A stretch of 64,000 bases of DNA from Amphibalanus amphitrite (lineage: Eukaryota > Arthropoda > Thecostraca > Balanomorpha > Balanidae): the NCBI RefSeq assembly GCF_019059575.1, contig NW_024881504.1, positions 1,302,001-1,366,000 on the forward strand. Direction: 5' to 3'. Position numbers and translations under genes: made by a program. How positions within the stretch are numbered: the first letter of the stretch is position 1; each line of letters opens with the position of its first letter. Below, in pieces: positions 19,604 to 30,930 of this stretch. Below the pieces are notes generated by a model. It saw nothing but the letters and a program-made list of their open reading frames with translations. It made no database searches and was not told the DNA's origin.

Positions 19604-21118
19604 ATGGCACCCACGCTGTCTCGCCCCCGCCCACCCCTCGTCCTCCCTCTCATGGGCCCCTATCCTTCTGACCCCGCCCCCGAACCCCTCCCTGACCCGA
19701 TGATGGACCAAGTTCCAGAGGGTCAGTCCTTCGTCCACCTGACTCCTGAAGACTCGTTCCGCCGCCTCTCCCCATTTAAACTGCAGAGGGAGATGGACAT
19801 GGCAATCGGCCCGTGCGTGAACGCCAAAGTGATCCGGTCAGGAAACATTCTGATCCGGGTCTTCAATAAAGAGCAGGCTCGACTCGCCCTGAGCATCACC
19901 ACCTTCTGTGGCACGGCCGTTACGGCCGCCCCGGCTACCCGCCTTAACACCGTGGCGGGTACGTGCTACTCCCCGGCACTCCAGTACATCGAGGAGGCTG
20001 AGATTCAGGCGGAGCTCCGCTCACAAGGAGTGGTAGAGGTGACGCGCCTCCGATCCAAAGGGCCTAACCCAAACCCGCTGCTAAAGCTGAGGTTTCTTGG
20101 CCTCGAGTGCCCACCTGCCATATACGCCGGATACGAGGTACTGACTGTGAGCCCGTGGGAGGTGAACCCGCGACTCTGCCGGCGCTGCGGACGTTACGGG
20201 CACCTCCAATCGACCTGCCGTTCCAAAGAGGCAAATTGTCTCCGCTGTGCCACATTGGGACACAGTTCGGATGAGTGCCAGAGGGAGGAGGTCCAGTGCG
20301 CCCACTGTGGCGGCCCTCATCCCGCCTGGGATAAGAAGTGCCCGGCGTGGCACTTCCATAAGGAAAAACTTAACCGGAAGCCGCCCTCTGCCCCTCCACC
20401 CCGCCCGGCCGGGCACTCTTTCCCTAGCGAGCGCAGATACGCCGACGCCGTCCGGGGGAGTAAGCCCCGCTGCTCAGGACCTCAGGCTGGACCCAGGCAG
20501 CGCTCCGACCCGAACCTGACCCCGCCGCCCCGTACAGAAGTGGAGCCTCCTCGTCCGTCGCACCCGGAGTCGACGGAAACTGTCACGACACCAGTCCTCC
20601 AGGCCGCTCCCACCCCCGACGAGACGGACACGGTCATAGATACTTCGGCGGGAGCAGCTCAGCCTCTGGCCGAGGTGCCAACTGAGACTCAGCCAGACCA
20701 CGTCCACAAGACCCCTGCAGCAAATCAAACTGACGCGGTCGCTGTAGCCAAAGCATCTCTCGACGACCCAGAGCCGGTGACCCCTGTCAAGGAGATGCCC
20801 ATTGAAACCCCTCAGACTCCGCTTCTCGCAGACTCCGCGGTCCCAGAGACCCCAGACGTTGCCAGCACGTCTGTTGACTCCGCAGAATCTCTAGATTCTC
20901 TTGATTCGCCCAACGATACTGTCGTTGAGGCACAGTTCACACAGGAACTTTTCGAAAGTCCCGTCTCCGCCGACCACCTAAAACCCAGGCCCATGTCTTC
21001 TCGAGCATCCTCTCCCGCTCGTATTCGAGAAAGGTCTTCATCTCGCTCCAGCTCTCGCTCCCTTTCGACGGGAAGACGACTTACTCGTTCGCACGCTTAT
21101 ACCCAAGAACACCAGTAA
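19604..21118 (+). CDS. ORF1 (nucleic-acid-binding, Gag-like) of the I-like retrotransposon
   Basis: 504 residues, intact. The N-terminal half is Pro-rich and then globular. Residues 192-246 contain three zinc knuckles: CRRCGRYGHLQSTC, CLRCATLGHSSDEC (both CX2CX4HX4C) and a variant CAHCGGPHPAWDKKC. The C-terminal half is low-complexity, rich in Pro, Thr and Ser, and ends in an Arg/Ser stretch (RSSSRSSSRS). Such proteins coat the element RNA. The stop is followed 19 bases later by the ORF2 ATG, so ORF2 is probably translated by reinitiation or a similar route. Confidence 0.88.
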   Translation: MAPTLSRPRPPLVLPLMGPYPSDPAPEPLPDPMMDQVPEGQSFVHLTPEDSFRRLSPFKLQREMDMAIGPCVNAKVIRSGNILIRVFNKEQARLALSITTFCGTAVTAAPATRLNTVAGTCYSPALQYIEEAEIQAELRSQGVVEVTRLRSKGPNPNPLLKLRFLGLECPPAIYAGYEVLTVSPWEVNPRLCRRCGRYGHLQSTCRSKEANCLRCATLGHSSDECQREEVQCAHCGGPHPAWDKKCPAWHFHKEKLNRKPPSAPPPRPAGHSFPSERRYADAVRGSKPRCSGPQAGPRQRSDPNLTPPPRTEVEPPRPSHPESTETVTTPVLQAAPTPDETDTVIDTSAGAAQPLAEVPTETQPDHVHKTPAANQTDAVAVAKASLDDPEPVTPVKEMPIETPQTPLLADSAVPETPDVASTSVDSAESLDSLDSPNDTVVEAQFTQELFESPVSADHLKPRPMSSRASSPARIRERSSSRSSSRSLSTGRRLTRSHAYTQEHQ

Positions 21119-21137
21119 ACAAACACACACAGGGTAA

Positions 21138-24062
21138 ATGACTCAATTTTCTGAATTCTTTCTCCAATGGAATACGAACTCGTTGGTATCCCATTGGGGG
21201 GAATTCAAGAACTATATGTTAAATAAAAAACCGTTACTAGCCGCCGTCCAAGAGACCCATCTTAAAGATTCAGATACATATAATTACAATTTCAACATTC
21301 GTGATTTCTCTTTATACACAAATAACGTAAATGAAACCCACCGCCGGGGCGGCTCGGCTCTTTACGTTTCAAATAAACTTTTGCATCATGAAATTTTCCT
21401 CCGAACTACGCTTAACGCAGTCGGAGTAAAAGTCAAAATTGCACAACTAGACCTCACTGTCCTTTCGATCTACCTTTCACCTAGCCTCCCACTTTCTTGT
21501 CCTCTACTCCTAGACCTTTTCTCCCAACTTTCCCCGCCTTTTATAATCATGGGGGATTTTAATGCACACCACCGCACATGGGGGTGCACAGAAACAAACT
21601 CGCGCGGAACACAACTCCTTAACGTAATTAACTCACTCGATTTAATGCTCATTAACAATCTTACACCCACATTCACACGCACACGCAATGGAGAGGTCAT
21701 ACACTCCGTCCTAGACCTCGCCATTACCGACACAAACACCGCGACACTTTTTACACAACACGTTGAAGATGACTCCCTTTTCAGTGACCACTATCCCATA
21801 CATTATTTAATTAACGTCCCTTCAGGGCAGACAAACTTTAATTTTTTGCCAAGGTGGAACTTTAAGAAGACCGACTGGGCGTCTTTCCAAAATTATATTG
21901 ATGAATCCTTGTCTACACCTCCACCAGATATAAACACATTTCTTAACGTCATTCTTGCCGCTGCGCATCAAAACATCCCCCATACTGGCCCCCCAAAAGA
22001 ACATAGAAGAGCTCCCTGGTGGAATGCAGACTGCCAACGCGCCGTAGCCCTTCGGAAACGCGCACTCCGCCAGTTCCACCGCCGCGTGTGCGAGGCAAAT
22101 GCGGAAGCCTATCGCAAAGCAAAGTATGAAGCCTCTTTGATAATTAACCACGCTAAAACCACTGGCTGGCAAAACTTTTCAAATAACTTTAATCGTTTTA
22201 CTCCTTTGTCCAAAATTTGGTCACTAATAAAATGTTTTTCGGCAAGACGCAGCAACCCTTACAAAATCCCTCACCTTCACATCAACAACACCCACTACAC
22301 TATCCCTTCAGACGTTGCAACACTCTTCGCACAGCATTACGCGGACATCTCCTCAGCACAACAATACACACCGCAGCTCGCCGAAACACTCGCACACGAA
22401 CTGTCTACACTGAACTTTCACTCAAACAACCGCGAACTGTACAACACACTTTTTACGAACCACGAACTTACACATGCCATCTCGCGGTGTGGCAACACAT
22501 CAGTAGGACCGGATCAGATTTCTTACTCCTTTTTCAAAAATCTGACTGAATCCGGTCTCAATACCTTTTTGACTTGTCTAAACTCTCTATGGGAGAACAA
22601 CAGCTACCCAGAACCCTGGCGCACCAGCACCCTTATACCTATCCTAAAGCCCAGAAAACCGCCTTCTAACCCATCTAGCTATCGTCCTATCTCTCTAATT
22701 AGTTGTGCCTCTAAAATAATGGAACGTATGGTCAATGGGCGAATTAGGGCTTACCTAGAAGCAAACTCCCTTCTCTCCCCGTTTCAAAATGGTTTTCGTC
22801 ACGGCCGATCAACTGCAGACAATATAACATACATTATAGATGATATCCAACGTGGTTTTCAAACAAGAAAATATACCGTTGCTGTCTTTATTGATCTCCA
22901 AAACGCATTTGATAAAGTAAATAAAATTGCCCTCCAAATAAAACTTCATAAAAAAGGATTGCGGGGCAGAATGGCCTCATACATTACAAACTTTCTGAGC
23001 AACCGAACTTTTAACGTAAGATGCGGCAACACATATTCACCTCCTTTCCGACAGGAGCACGGGCTACCACAAGGCAGTGTGTTGTCCCCGACCCTTTTCC
23101 TAGTAATGATTGATGACATAATATAAACAAATACTACTAAACTTAAATTTTCAATATATGCCGATGACATAGCCGTCTGGGTTACTGATTCGTCTGTACA
23201 AACGGCGTATTCTTACATGAACATGGCACTTGATGATATTAGAAAGTGGTGCGACAAATGGGGACTTACCGTGTCCCCAATTAAAACAGTGGCAATGATA
23301 TTCGCTCCCCCTAGAAGCCGTTTTACTAACCCCCCTAGACTACAGATAAACAACATACCTATTGAATATGTAAACCAATTTAAATATTTGGGAGTCACCC
23401 TTGACAATAAACTCACATTCAATAAACACTTCGAAGATATAGCCCAACGCTGCGAAAGGCGTATAAACATACTTAAATGTATAGCTGGTAAGAAGTGGGG
23501 TGCAGATAGAAGCACACTTCTCAGACTATACATTTCCCTAATTCGCCCTATCTTGGACTATAATGCTTTTCTATTTGATGATATAGCTTCTAAGAAAATT
23601 GAGTCATTGCAAGTAATCCAGAACAAAGCACTCCGCATAGTTGCGGGCGCGATGTCCACCACAAACATAATATGTCTCCATATCGAACTCAATCTGCCTC
23701 TACTTGCACAGCGCCGGAAATACCAGCTCCTTCGGTTCTTCGCACGGTCGTGTTCCTTTCCTTCACACCACACATTTAAAATACTAAACAACCGTTACAC
23801 TGAAGCTCTGCAGCCGACTGCTCCTCAAAGGCGCTTCCCGGTTATCGCCTTTCGAATTCAAATGGTGCTCAACGTCTTTCGAATATCCCATCCGAACATC
23901 ATGCCCTCACCTTCACTTTCCTCTTTCTTCTTACAACAAATCAAGCATATCGATTTCCTATTCACCGATAAAAAGACAAAAATTACAAAAGAGGAAGCAC
24001 AACAGCTGTTCTTTAAATACAAAGCAGAGCATCAGGCAGACGCATATATTTATACCGATGGC
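21138..24062 (+). pseudogene. ORF2 first part: endonuclease, RT and RNase H start
   Basis: Residues 1 to about 235 are an AP-like endonuclease (QETHL, GDFNAHHRTWG, SDHYPIHY), which nicks the target. The RT follows, with RPISLISC, VFIDLQNAFDKV and LPQGSVLSP. An in-frame TAA at 23124-23126 falls just before the catalytic YADD (23157-23168); the same frame then continues open to the hAT insertion. RNase H begins at YIYTDG immediately before the break. If the stop were absent this copy would be nearly intact, so decay is slight. The translated product here ends before the catalytic Asp pair. Confidence 0.87.
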
Positions 24063-24100
24063 CAGTGGCGTATCTAGGATTTCTCTCAGGGGGGATCCGC

Positions 24101-24186
24101 AGTCAAAAGGGCCCTTGACTGACTGGGTTGAAAGGGCCCTTAAGTGGCAAAAGGGCCCTTGAAGCCTGAGTTGAAAGGGCGTTAGC
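24101..24186. repeat. Subterminal AAGGGCCCTT repeats of hAT-1
   Basis: Three AAAGGGCCCTT palindromes spaced about 30 bp apart; a fourth lies near the other end (29460-29480). Subterminal repeats in hAT elements often bind transposase, so this is a plausible role. Confidence 0.65.
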
Positions 24187-24189
24187 CCG

Positions 24190-25094
24190 CGCCCCGTAAG
24201 GGGGGGGGGGGGCGAAACGGCCCCCTGTCCTCTTCCGTAGCACAGTGGGCCAGGCGCTTCAAAAAAGCGGAATTAAATCAATGAGCACAGCTGCGGTGCC
24301 AAAAATGATTCGCTACAGGGTAAAATATCATGCTAAAGCCGAATCCGATATCCATTTTCAAATTTGATTGGTTACGCTAGGTCATTGACCTATGACGTCA
24401 TTATTTAATTTCTGCGCTGCACATATGCCTGGGACAGGAGGGCACTATGCCGCATTGGCCGCGCGTTTGCAGTCTTTTCGTGGTTTCAAGCGTTCAAACA
24501 TGTGATATGATGTTGGTCCCATGCATTAGGGTGGGTGTAAAGGTCACCTGAAGGTCAGGTCAGGTCATTGACCTTCGATGACCTCGGCTCACTTTTTCGA
24601 GTTTTACATGTTTCTGGGCTAGTTTTTGGAGCTGAATTCGAATTTAGGAACCATTTAAACATTTACGAAGTAGTTTTGGTGCCTTCGTAACATGTTACGA
24701 AGCTGTCAGAGGCGGGTTGACACCTACTACGAATACCCGGCAGGACCCATACTGGTTGACCTGACCTGAGCTGACCCGACCTGGCCTAAATGCATGAAGA
24801 CATCATCTGTGATCAAAACTAACATGATATTCGTGATCAGCATCCCGAAAAACCCCTTAGCAGCCACACTATGCGACGTTCTAACAGGTCCCGACTTTCG
24901 GCCATTGACCTGACCTCAGAGGTCACCATTTGACCTATGACCTTAAAACCGGGTACCGTTGGCTTCGTCTCGTGACGACCTACACGATGGTTCTTTCCGC
25001 GAGGCTCTAGCTCAATTAGGGGCCAAACGCGAGGAGGGTCGCATCCCCCTGTGCCGTCGAGGGATGCAAAACGGCCTATGCCGGCGAGGGTTAA
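24190..25094. mobile_element. Chimeric TTAA MITE inside hAT-1
   Basis: The left end GTTAGCCCGCGCCCCGTAAGG resembles a mutated TTAACCCGCGCCCCGT terminus with a G-run. From about 24440 the body is H family, and it ends CCGGCGAGGGTTAA at 25094. The two halves belong to different families, suggesting recombination or gene conversion. A TGACC pentamer run lies at 24757-24781. Confidence 0.6.
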
Positions 25095-25920
25095 ACCCTT
25101 ATTTGTCCATTTCGCGCAAAAATGCGCAAAATATTTGCATTGGGCAGCAAGCTATACACCTTGAGGAAAGTCAGGCAGCAAATATCTTCGTGTTGTTCGG
25201 TGACGTTTTCTTTATATCCTTATATAAATTCATTGCGTCGTTGCACTACCACGGTTCCGAACAGGCACTGTAAAGTGTAAACCCCACCGCTACTAGTAAG
25301 CATGAAATAGTTCCCGGGAACTTGAGTACGAGAAACATGCGCAGAAATACCGGCTGTTTTTTTAAAGCTATTTTGTACGGAATAACTTTAATGATTTTAC
25401 GCTGAGAGCTTTTGAATCGGGGAACGGAATATGGTACACAGCAGTCATTTCCATCTCCAGTCGGTAAGTCCTACTTTGCGACGTTATAGCATTATCTGCC
25501 TTGACATTGGGGAAAGGAAACTTGCTTATTCGGAAACTTTGGACATTTTTACAATACTCTATCCCATAATTACAGGAATTTCACCGAAGTTGATTTTCGA
25601 CTTAATTCCGCTTTTTTTGATGCGCCTGGCCCACTGTGCGTAGCTATCTCCTAAATGACTGCAGATATCGCCACCAAACTTTCAAGACCTCTCCGGGCAT
25701 CCATTTTACACATTGTGACCTTTTTCCAGAGGCTATGATAGGTTGGCCGCAAATACGTCAGAATGACGTCATGTTCTGCCATTTTCGACCCAAAAAAGGT
25801 TTCGCAGGAAGAGCTATCAGGCCTACAGAGCTGTAGGAACATGAAAATGTTCCGATATAAAAAGTGTACAATTAACAGGCTTAGGTCAAATCTGAGCACA
25901 GTTTACAGAAAGTGCGTTAA
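25095..25920. other. hAT-1 interior with a TTAA-element fragment
   Basis: 25095-25620 has no assignable feature. 25650-25850 matches the 2340-2530 part of the first TTAA element (AGGCTATGATAGGTTGGCC, then GACGTCATGTTCTGCC). It is non-coding. Confidence 0.5.
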
Positions 25921-25924
25921 AAGA

Positions 25925-26248
25925 GCTTTGTTTGTTTTGTTGGGTTGGACCCAGGCCCTTTCGGCTTTCGGTCTGACAGGCCATTTCAGGGCCGGAGGGA
26001 TGATAGGAATTGAGGGAGACATTGGTCTGGGCGGGCACCTTGGTGACTCACTGGGGCTGAGCCTGTCCAACAGGACAGGCCGACCAGCCTCCCAAGTGCT
26101 CACTGCGCCCGGTTATGAGTGTGCTTCCTTAGGAGCTGCAGTGCGCTCCAATGGGAGCCGCCCGCATGGAATAAAGTTGCCCGTCCAGGTCCAGCCCGGA
26201 TCAGGGGTTGCGGCATGGAGGAGAAGGATTTGAATGTCTTGAGGATGG
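25925..26248. repeat. Dispersed repeat, reversed short copy of 10195-10668
   Basis: Shares the TTTTGTTGGGTT tail, the GCCCTTTCGG...TCTGACA block and the CCTGATCCGGGCTGG block in reverse. Its middle portion differs from the longer copy. Confidence 0.55.
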
Positions 26249-27010
26249 AAACGGCGAAAGGGGTGTTAAAAGAGCTATTAACTACGCTTTTCCCCGGTAC
26301 TGTAGCTCTATTCATTTCCGAATCATGCGGTGGTTTGTTGAAAATTGTCGAAATTGGACCTGAAAATTGGCGAAATTTAACCTTGGATGACCTATGTGAA
26401 CTGAATTTTGAACTGATCTAAAAAGTGACAGGCGTAATTTCGTCATTATTGTTTGCTTGCGTCCCTTCGAACACTGCCTTAGGCGTGTTGGTACGTGGCT
26501 CAGAAGCCGAGTTATAGATGCAGGGGTGCGGAGCCGGAGCTGGAGCCGGAGGAGCCGCCGGTGCCGGCATATTTTGCCTGGAGCTGGAGCCGGAGCCGGA
26601 GCCGGAGCCGTGAAACAATATAGCCCGGAGCCGGAGCCAGAGCGGTAAAAAAGGCGGCGACTCCGGCTGTTTTTTTTTTTTTTTTTGAAGAGGAAAACAT
26701 TATTGACCTACGAGTAGTTCGGTTCCACAGTGCCTGCAAGGCAGTAAAATATGTGGTATTCAAAATAGCCTTGTTATGCAAATACAGAAACAACGTGAAC
26801 CAATCCTTCATCTTTTCTTTTCCACCCGTATTTATTTGTATAAAAGATGAACTGAGTACTGGAGTCGGAGCCGGAGCCGAAGCCGATTTTTTTTTCTCCG
26901 GAGCCGGAGCCGGAGCCGTCTGAAATTTCCACGCCTCCGCATCCCTGGTTAGAAGGACCCTGGCCGGGCGGGGGGGGGGGGGCGTGGGTGCCACCACATC
27001 GTTTTTTTTG
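26249..27010. mobile_element. Decayed TTAA MITE (Y family) carrying a GGAGCC-rich element
   Basis: 26250-26520 follows 6360-6605 of the Y-family copy. The inner element 26521-26947 starts CAGGGGTGCGGAG and ends CCTCCGCATCCCTG, an imperfect inverted repeat of hAT type, with GGAGCC microsatellite at both ends (26530-26640; 26862-26920). Y-family sequence (GTTAGAAGG) resumes after it. The 8-bp duplication is not exact. Confidence 0.6.
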
Positions 27011-27104
27011 CGACAGCTCGGAACACGTCGGCAGGCAACAGAGAGCCAAAACCGGGCATAGCTACCTGACCTTTGATGCAAACCGGGCCTTGTGACGCCC
27101 GCAT

Positions 27105-29370
27105 TTTCACGGAGGGCCTCTGGTCGTCTTAAGAACCCTCTGTTACCCTCAGAGGGACCCTCTGATGGCCTCTGAAGACCATCACTGGCCTCAAAGGGTC
27201 CTCTAGTGGCCTCCATAGACCTTCTGGGTACCTGAAAGGTCCCTCTGTTTTCTCTCCAGGGGCCCTTTTTACCTCAAAAGGTTCTCTTTTACTTCAAATG
27301 ACCGTATGTTGGTCTAATACATGAGGCCCCTAGTGGCCTAAAATAGCCCTCATATCATCTAAGGTGACCCCCTGTTTGCCTTAGAAAAGAGGTCCCTCCG
27401 GGTACCTGAGAGGCCCTGTTTGTGTCCCAAAGGGTCCTTTGCTGGCCTCATAAGGCCCCTAGTTGACCTAAAAAGTCCTCTGATTGTCCAAGGGTCCTCT
27501 GTTCGCCTCAGAGCTTTTTCCTTAGAGTGCCTGATGACCTCATAGAGCCCATAGTGGCCTGACATAGCCTTCATATCACCTCAGAGGGCCCTCTGTTGTA
27601 AGGCTCAAGTGGCCTTCTCAGAGGGCTCCGACTGCCCTGTGACTGACAATTGTCCACTCTTATCCCTCTTTTGGGTGACCTTTTCCCCCTCTGACACCCA
27701 AGCCAAAATACGATTTTGGGACACTGACTCCGAGGGCCAGTTGATTTTCAGAGGACCCTCTTTGAGGTGGATGTTAGGGCCCTCTATTCGCCTCAGAGGG
27801 CCCTCTGGTGGCTTCAGACTTCAGAGGACCCTATTTTGGCATCAGAGGGCGCCTCTCTGTGGCATCAGAGGGCCCTCGGAGGCCTCAAATGGCCCTATTA
27901 CATCTCAGAGAGCTGTCTTTGACCTCAGAGGGATCTTTTTTACCTCTTTGTGGTGTCTAAGGGGGCCCTCTGGCCTTTGTTCGCCTCAATGAGCCTTAAG
28001 GGGTACTCCGATGACTTCCAAGGACCCTCTTTGATCTCAGAGGGCCTAAACCTCATAGGGCTCATGGTGGTCTGACATAGCCTCATATCACCTCAGAAGG
28101 CCCTCCAGTGGCCTCAGAGGGCACTTTGTGACCTTTGAAGGCCCTCCATTCGCCTTAGAGGGCCCTCTTTGATCTCTTTGATCTCTTCGATCTCAGAGGG
28201 CCCTTTGTTCACCTCAGAGGGCCCTTTGGTGACCTCCAGGGACCATCTTTGATCTAAGAGGGCCGTCTGGTGGCCTCATAGGGTACCTTGTGGCCTGACA
28301 TTGACCCTCGTACCTCAGAGGACCTTCTGTTCGTCTTAAGGGGCCCTCTGCTGGTCTCAGAGGGCCCTTTGTGTGCTTGGGAGGCCCCCCTGAGTACCTG
28401 AGAGGGCCTTCTGTGTGTTTGAGAGGGCCCTATGTGTGCCTGAAAGGGTCCTCTGTGTACCTGAGACGGCCCTCTGTTCGCCTGAAAGGGTCCTCTGTGT
28501 GCCTGAAAGGGCCCTCTGTGTACCTGAGAGGGCCCTCTGTTTGCCTGCGAGGGCCCTCTGTTTGCCTGAGAGGGGGCCTCTGTGAGCCTGAGAGGGCCCT
28601 CTGTGTGCCTGAAAGGGCCCTCTGTGTACCTGAGAGGGCCCTCTGTGTGCCTGAGAGGGCCCTATGTGTGCCTGAGAGGGCCCTCTGTGAGCCTGAGAGG
28701 GCCCTATGTGTGCCTGAAAGGGCCCTCTGTGTACCTGAGAGGGCCCTCTGTTTGCCTGAGAGGGCCCTCTGTGTGTCTAAGAGGACCCTCTGTGTACCTG
28801 AGAGCGCCCTCTATGTGCCTGAAAGGGCCCTCTGTGTACCTGAGAGGGCCATCTGTTTGCCTGAGAGGGCCCTCTGTGTGCCTGAGAAGGCCCTATGTGT
28901 GCCTGAGAAGGCCCTATGTGTGCCTGAGAGGGCCCTCTGTGAGCCCTAGAGGGCCCTCTGTGTGCATGAGAGGACCCTCTGTGTGCCTGAGAGGGCCCTC
29001 TGTGAGACTGAGAGGGCCCTCTGTGTGCCTGAGAGGGACCTCTATGTACCTGAGAGGGCCCTCTGTGTGCCTGAGAGGGCCCTCTGTGTGCCTGAGAGGG
29101 CCCTATGTGTGCCTGAAAGGGCCCTCTGTGAGCCTGAGAGGGCCCTCTGTGTGCCTGAGAGGGTCCTCTGTGTGCCTGAAAGGGCCCTCTGATTGCCTGA
29201 GAGGGCCCTCTGTGTGCCTGAGAGGACCCTCTGTGAGCCTGAGAGGGCCCTCTGTGTACCTGAGAGGGCCCTCTGCGTGCCCGAGAGGGCTCTCTGTGTA
29301 CCTGAGAGGGCCCTCTGTGTGCCCGAGAGGGCTCTCTGTGTGCCTGAGAGGGCCCTCTGTATCCTTCACA
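27105..29370. repeat. GAGGGCCCTCTG minisatellite
   Basis: About 2.2 kb of repeats built on the palindrome AGAGGGCCCTCT. The left half (27105-28370) is degenerate; 28371-29367 is a regular 21-bp array (unit TGCCTGAGAGGGCCCTCTGTG). As 21 is a multiple of three, three frames stay open and encode 7-residue repeats such as VPERALC or LRGPSVC; I do not regard these as genes. The core resembles the subterminal GGGCCC palindromes of the host hAT element. Confidence 0.9.
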
Positions 29371-29581
29371 AGATCCCTCATTGGCCTAAATGTGTCATCT
29401 AATAATCCTCAAAAGAGTTCTACAATACTTTTTCTTTTAGCGAATAAAATGGGAAGTGGTCAAAAGGGCCCTTGAAGTCATTTCAATTTTTTTCCGTGTT
29501 ATAAAAAAAAACTTTTTCTAAGCTCCAGGGGGGATCCTAGGATCCCCAGGGTCCCCCCTTGGATACGCCACTGCCGATGGC

Positions 29582-30403
29582 TCGCGGAGAGACGGACACT
29601 CTGCCGCAGCTATAACTTCGCAAAATTATGAAAAAACAAACAGACTTCACGACAGCCACAGCATATTCAGCGCTGAATTGATAGCGATTAGTTCGGCTCT
29701 TAAATATATTGTAAGTAAACATTTTCAGAAAGCAGTAGTATGTACAGACTCGGCTTCTTCTGTTAGAACTCTGATGACAAGAAAAACGGAAACACATCCT
29801 TTGGTATACAAAATAAAAAAGCAGCTGATTGCTCTACAGAAAGAACATAAAGAAGTAAGAATCCTCTGGATCCCCGCACATATGGGGATCCAAGGTAACG
29901 AACGGGCAGATAACCTTGCCAAAACTGGACTTCTCTTCTCGTCTCGAAATCATCTTCCGCTTCCAGTTATAGATTTTATCAACCACATTTTCGTCTCTTT
30001 TATGCAACTTCGACAAAGAGACTGGGACACAATCAAACATCCACATCTCTATCCGATTAAACCATCAATTTCCCATTTCTCTTCTTCAAATCAACCTACA
30101 AGACAAAAAGAAACCGTGCTGGCCAGACTGAGGCTAGGACACACGTATCTTACACACTCGCATATATACGACCATGTACCACCTCCAATATGTCACTATT
30201 GCCCCACACATCCAAGATACACAATACAGCACTTCATACTCCACTGCCCACGCTTACAGCACCACAGGAGACACATTATAAGACACATTACCACACATGG
30301 CCTCAGTCTTGATTTGCCAACTATCCTTGGCGACGATCATCCAGAGCTACATGATTTGCTTTTTACCTTTCTTCAGGAGGCACGTCTTATTAACAACATA
30401 TAA
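29582..30403 (+). pseudogene. ORF2 second part: rest of RNase H and C-terminus
   Basis: Once the hAT insert and one 8-bp duplication are left out, the frame continues exactly from 24062. The remaining RNase H motifs are visible (SAELIAI with the catalytic Glu, VCTDSAS with Asp, IPAHMGIQGNERAD with His, Asn and Asp). After RNase H lies a Cys/His motif (CHYC, HFILHC), common at the C-terminus of I-type ORF2. No further lesion is apparent. Confidence 0.85.
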
Positions 30404-30930
30404 AAACCACCTCACTGATACAAACGGAACCCCGAGCACGGGCGTGAGTGGGTGCCGTGGGGACGATAGTAACGCGGCGCCCAGTTCCTTACACGTGCAA
30501 CCTAAATTCCGGTCGTTTATTTACATTTTCCTTCTGATTGCATCGTTTGCTCGCGCTCTAGCCATTGATGTTTCTTGCATTGCACTATGTGTAACTGGCG
30601 GCCCCCTATTGCGCTCTCCGACCCGCTAAGGCGGAGTCGTTGAGAGCCAACGCCGACTGGCGGCCAAGGTGTTTACGCCTGTGGTCGCCGGGCGCCCCTC
30701 CCCAGCACGGGGCCGTCATTATCCCTTCCCTTCTACCTCCTACACATTAGATTAAACAACTGTAGGGGTTTTTTCCCTGCGCTCTTTGGCTTCAGCGCGG
30801 GGTTTTCCCCTTTGCAATAGGCGTCAGGTTTTTTGTTATTTAGGACTTTTTCCCTGACAATACACCCCACACCAGTACACTGACACCTTAAACAAGTGTA
30901 TGAATATGTGATGTAAATAAATGTTACCGT
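30404..30930 (+). other. 3' UTR of the I-like retrotransposon
   Basis: Non-coding and GC-rich at first, with a polyadenylation signal AATAAA at 30916-30921. No poly(A) or simple tail is obvious after it, so the true end could be some bases further on. Confidence 0.6.

Larger units (their letters stand above)
24063..29573. mobile_element. hAT-type DNA transposon, non-autonomous, 5.5 kb (hAT-1)
   Basis: Starts CAGTGGCGTATC and ends GATACGCCACTG, a 12-bp terminal inverted repeat. An exact 8-bp duplication CCGATGGC flanks it (24055-24062; 29574-29581); 8-bp duplications and CAG-initial ends are hAT hallmarks. No transposase is recognisable. Subterminal AAGGGCCCTT palindromes occur at both ends. 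The inside is filled with TTAA-element fragments, a dispersed repeat, a GGAGCC-rich element and a long minisatellite. Confidence 0.87.
19604..30930 (+). mobile_element. I-clade-like non-LTR retrotransposon, split by an hAT-type element
   Basis: Two ORFs in the classic order: ORF1 with three zinc knuckles, then ORF2 with AP endonuclease, reverse transcriptase and C-terminal RNase H. ORF1-knuckle plus RNase H points to the I/Nimb group rather than Jockey or CR1; clade assignment is inference. A 3' UTR with AATAAA (30916-30921) follows. The insertion at 24063-29573 splits RNase H, and an in-frame TAA interrupts RT. The 5' end is not defined; 19604 is the ORF1 start. Confidence 0.85.

Noticed and set aside
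28371-29475. Open frames of 192 and 297 codons with 7-residue repeats
   Set aside because: A 21-bp minisatellite keeps every frame without a stop open; there is no start context, domain or non-repetitive sequence.
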